Below are positions 28,751-29,660 of a DNA stretch of 29,660 nucleotides, piece by piece (the stretch's first letter is position 1; every line of letters starts with the position of its first letter). The stretch comes from a virus. The position numbers and the translations under genes were made by a program. The stretch lies in the IMG/VR virus record IMGVR_UViG_3300031227_000276, positions 1 through 29,660 of that record; one strand, given 5' to 3'. A model generated the notes under the pieces. The model was not told the DNA's origin. It did not search any database and saw nothing but the letters and a program-made list of their open reading frames with translations.

Positions 28751-29660
28751 ATGTCATGGGGATTTTCAGACATCAAGTATCGATGGCAAATCGCCACTGG
28801 CATAACACTGGCAACGACAACTATTTTTGTTGCCCTCAATACGCGAGAGCGCGTGAATCAGGTGGATGTGATAGAGATTGCACTTGGCACGATGGAACGG
28901 TGCCTGGCGACCCATTACACTAATAGCGCGAATGGATATTTTGTAGCCCCACCGGAAATAGTGCAAAGCTGGTATAGCAACGCCTATGAGTCCGAGGTGG
29001 TCACGAACGATGATGTGGTAACTACGAACTGGACAGCGGTTCTTTATACGAATGTCTATACAAATGTGATAGGGTTTAGAACGAGTTATCCGATGATGAC
29101 GAATCTGGACAGTAAAATTAAGTATGCCGTTTCCAATTACACGAGTGTAACTGGCTTCCCTTCTGCTGGTCTTGGCTTGCTTACCAACGTCCAATTCACT
29201 AACTGGTCGCATCGTCTCACCAGCACACAACTTGGGTATCGCTATAAGACGCTTTACAGTATGCCCCGCGACTGGCTACCAGCCTATCCGCTCACCCAGC
29301 AGGTCTGGCGCGGTGAAGGTAGGGCAATGATATACTCGACGAACGTGTTCGTGCAGACCCCATCAAATGCGGCGATAGAGGCATACGACGCGGCGGTGAG
29401 CAACTGGTCGTATTACACGAATACCTATACGAATTTTCGGCAGGACGCGCTGGTCAGCTACAACGACGAAGGCTGGATAGTGACGAACTGGTTCACGAAC
29501 CTGTGGGTTGACACGACGAACAACCTTGTCCTTTCGGACACGAATATCTGGTTCTGGAATGAGACGAATTCTGTCATAATTACGAATCTTTATTTCTGGA
29601 ATGAGACGAACTATTATATAACCACCAACATCTATTTCTGGAACGAGACGAATTACGTGT
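28751..29660 (+). CDS. Partial membrane-anchored Asn/Thr-rich repeat protein
   Basis: A frame open from the ATG at 28751 to the window end (303 codons) that is not closed here. GGGAGAGATTAA precedes the ATG. A transmembrane helix at about 13-29 (QIATGITLATTTIFVALN) is followed by an Asn/Thr/Trp/Tyr-rich exterior (VTTNWTAVLYTNVYTNVIG). At the end, three copies of a 14-residue unit, TN-(I/L)-(W/Y)-FWNETN plus four residues, begin, and probably more follow outside. The overall form (short inside, single helix, long repetitive stalk) resembles the 22261 protein. It may be an adsorption or ejection-related fibre. The antisense ORF at 28766-29230 is a shadow. Confidence 0.7.
   Translation, partial: MSWGFSDIKYRWQIATGITLATTTIFVALNTRERVNQVDVIEIALGTMERCLATHYTNSANGYFVAPPEIVQSWYSNAYESEVVTNDDVVTTNWTAVLYTNVYTNVIGFRTSYPMMTNLDSKIKYAVSNYTSVTGFPSAGLGLLTNVQFTNWSHRLTSTQLGYRYKTLYSMPRDWLPAYPLTQQVWRGEGRAMIYSTNVFVQTPSNAAIEAYDAAVSNWSYYTNTYTNFRQDALVSYNDEGWIVTNWFTNLWVDTTNNLVLSDTNIWFWNETNSVIITNLYFWNETNYYITTNIYFWNETNYV
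29540..29660 (+). repeat. 42-bp in-frame repeats, array continues outside
   Basis: Units begin at 29540, 29582 and 29624, each 42 bases, coding for TN-x-(W/Y)-FWNETN and four variable residues. The array is cut by the window end. The nearly invariant TTCTGGAA(T/C)GAGACGAA core shows recent expansion or strong constraint. Confidence 0.8.

Noticed and set aside
28766-29230. 154-residue antisense ORF at the right end
   Set aside because: The plus frame from 28751 has a ribosome site, a membrane helix and in-frame repeats and stays open to the window end.
1-29660. Genome-wide TAG reassignment, prompted by the in-frame amber at 1704
   Set aside because: TAG ends several intact genes here (stops at 3048, 26132, 28385), and no other in-frame TAG was seen in structural genes.

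Overview
This window is part of a tailed bacteriophage (or prophage) genome, class Caudoviricetes. It is compact, with many start/stop overlaps of the ATGA type, and it carries a head-morphogenesis module: terminase large subunit, portal, scaffold-like protein, HK97-type capsid protein and tail proteins. The host cannot be named. An early gene encodes an RlpA-like protein with a signal peptide, which fits a bacterial host with an export pathway. The standard genetic code works: TAA and TGA are the usual stops and TAG ends a few genes. No integrase, lysis cassette, tRNA, rRNA, CRISPR array or insertion sequence was seen.

Layout. (1) Positions 1-11563, leftward (minus strand): about 30 small, tightly packed early or middle genes. 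Recognisable products are a RecT-type annealing protein with an added C-terminal OB-like domain, a YqaJ/lambda-type exonuclease, a compact beta-clamp-like protein, a RadC/JAB protein, an ArdC-like antirestriction protein with an HELGH motif, an HTH_39-type winged helix protein, an ASCH-like protein, several zinc ribbons and a secreted RlpA-like protein. Two adjacent genes (1600-1791 and 1881-2128) are interrupted, one by an in-frame amber codon and one by a one-base frameshift. (2) Positions 11564-12804, a divergent control region: a candidate leftward promoter, repeated operator-like sequences, and a stretch of about 390 nt (12285-12676) that folds into nine successive hairpins and looks like a rightward-transcribed structured RNA. 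(3) Positions 12805-29660, rightward: a winged-helix-like protein, a putative small terminase, a nested 53-residue gene, TerL, a GroES-like co-chaperonin, portal, a small helical protein, a scaffold-like protein, two tandem paralogues, the major capsid protein, a large membrane-anchored repetitive protein, a connector-like protein, a beta-rich tail protein, a tail protein with six 60-residue repeats, and a second membrane-anchored repetitive protein that runs off the end.

How the parts fit. The exonuclease and annealing protein form a phage recombination pair. The clamp-like, RadC and ArdC proteins point to DNA replication, repair and defence evasion. Late expression probably starts from TTGACA promoters with AT-rich upstream tracts near 12747 and 18841. 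Translation in the left arm appears to use a recurrent leader, CAA-repeat then GGGAGG, plus translational coupling.

The most unusual elements are RNA. On the minus strand at 9567-9512, between two early genes, every invariant position of a type I hammerhead ribozyme is present, and the stop codon of the upstream gene lies inside the ribozyme core. Two other early genes are preceded by a hairpin/ribosome-site element that covaries between its two copies. The large structured RNA in the control region has G-U wobble pairs that make sense only for the plus strand.
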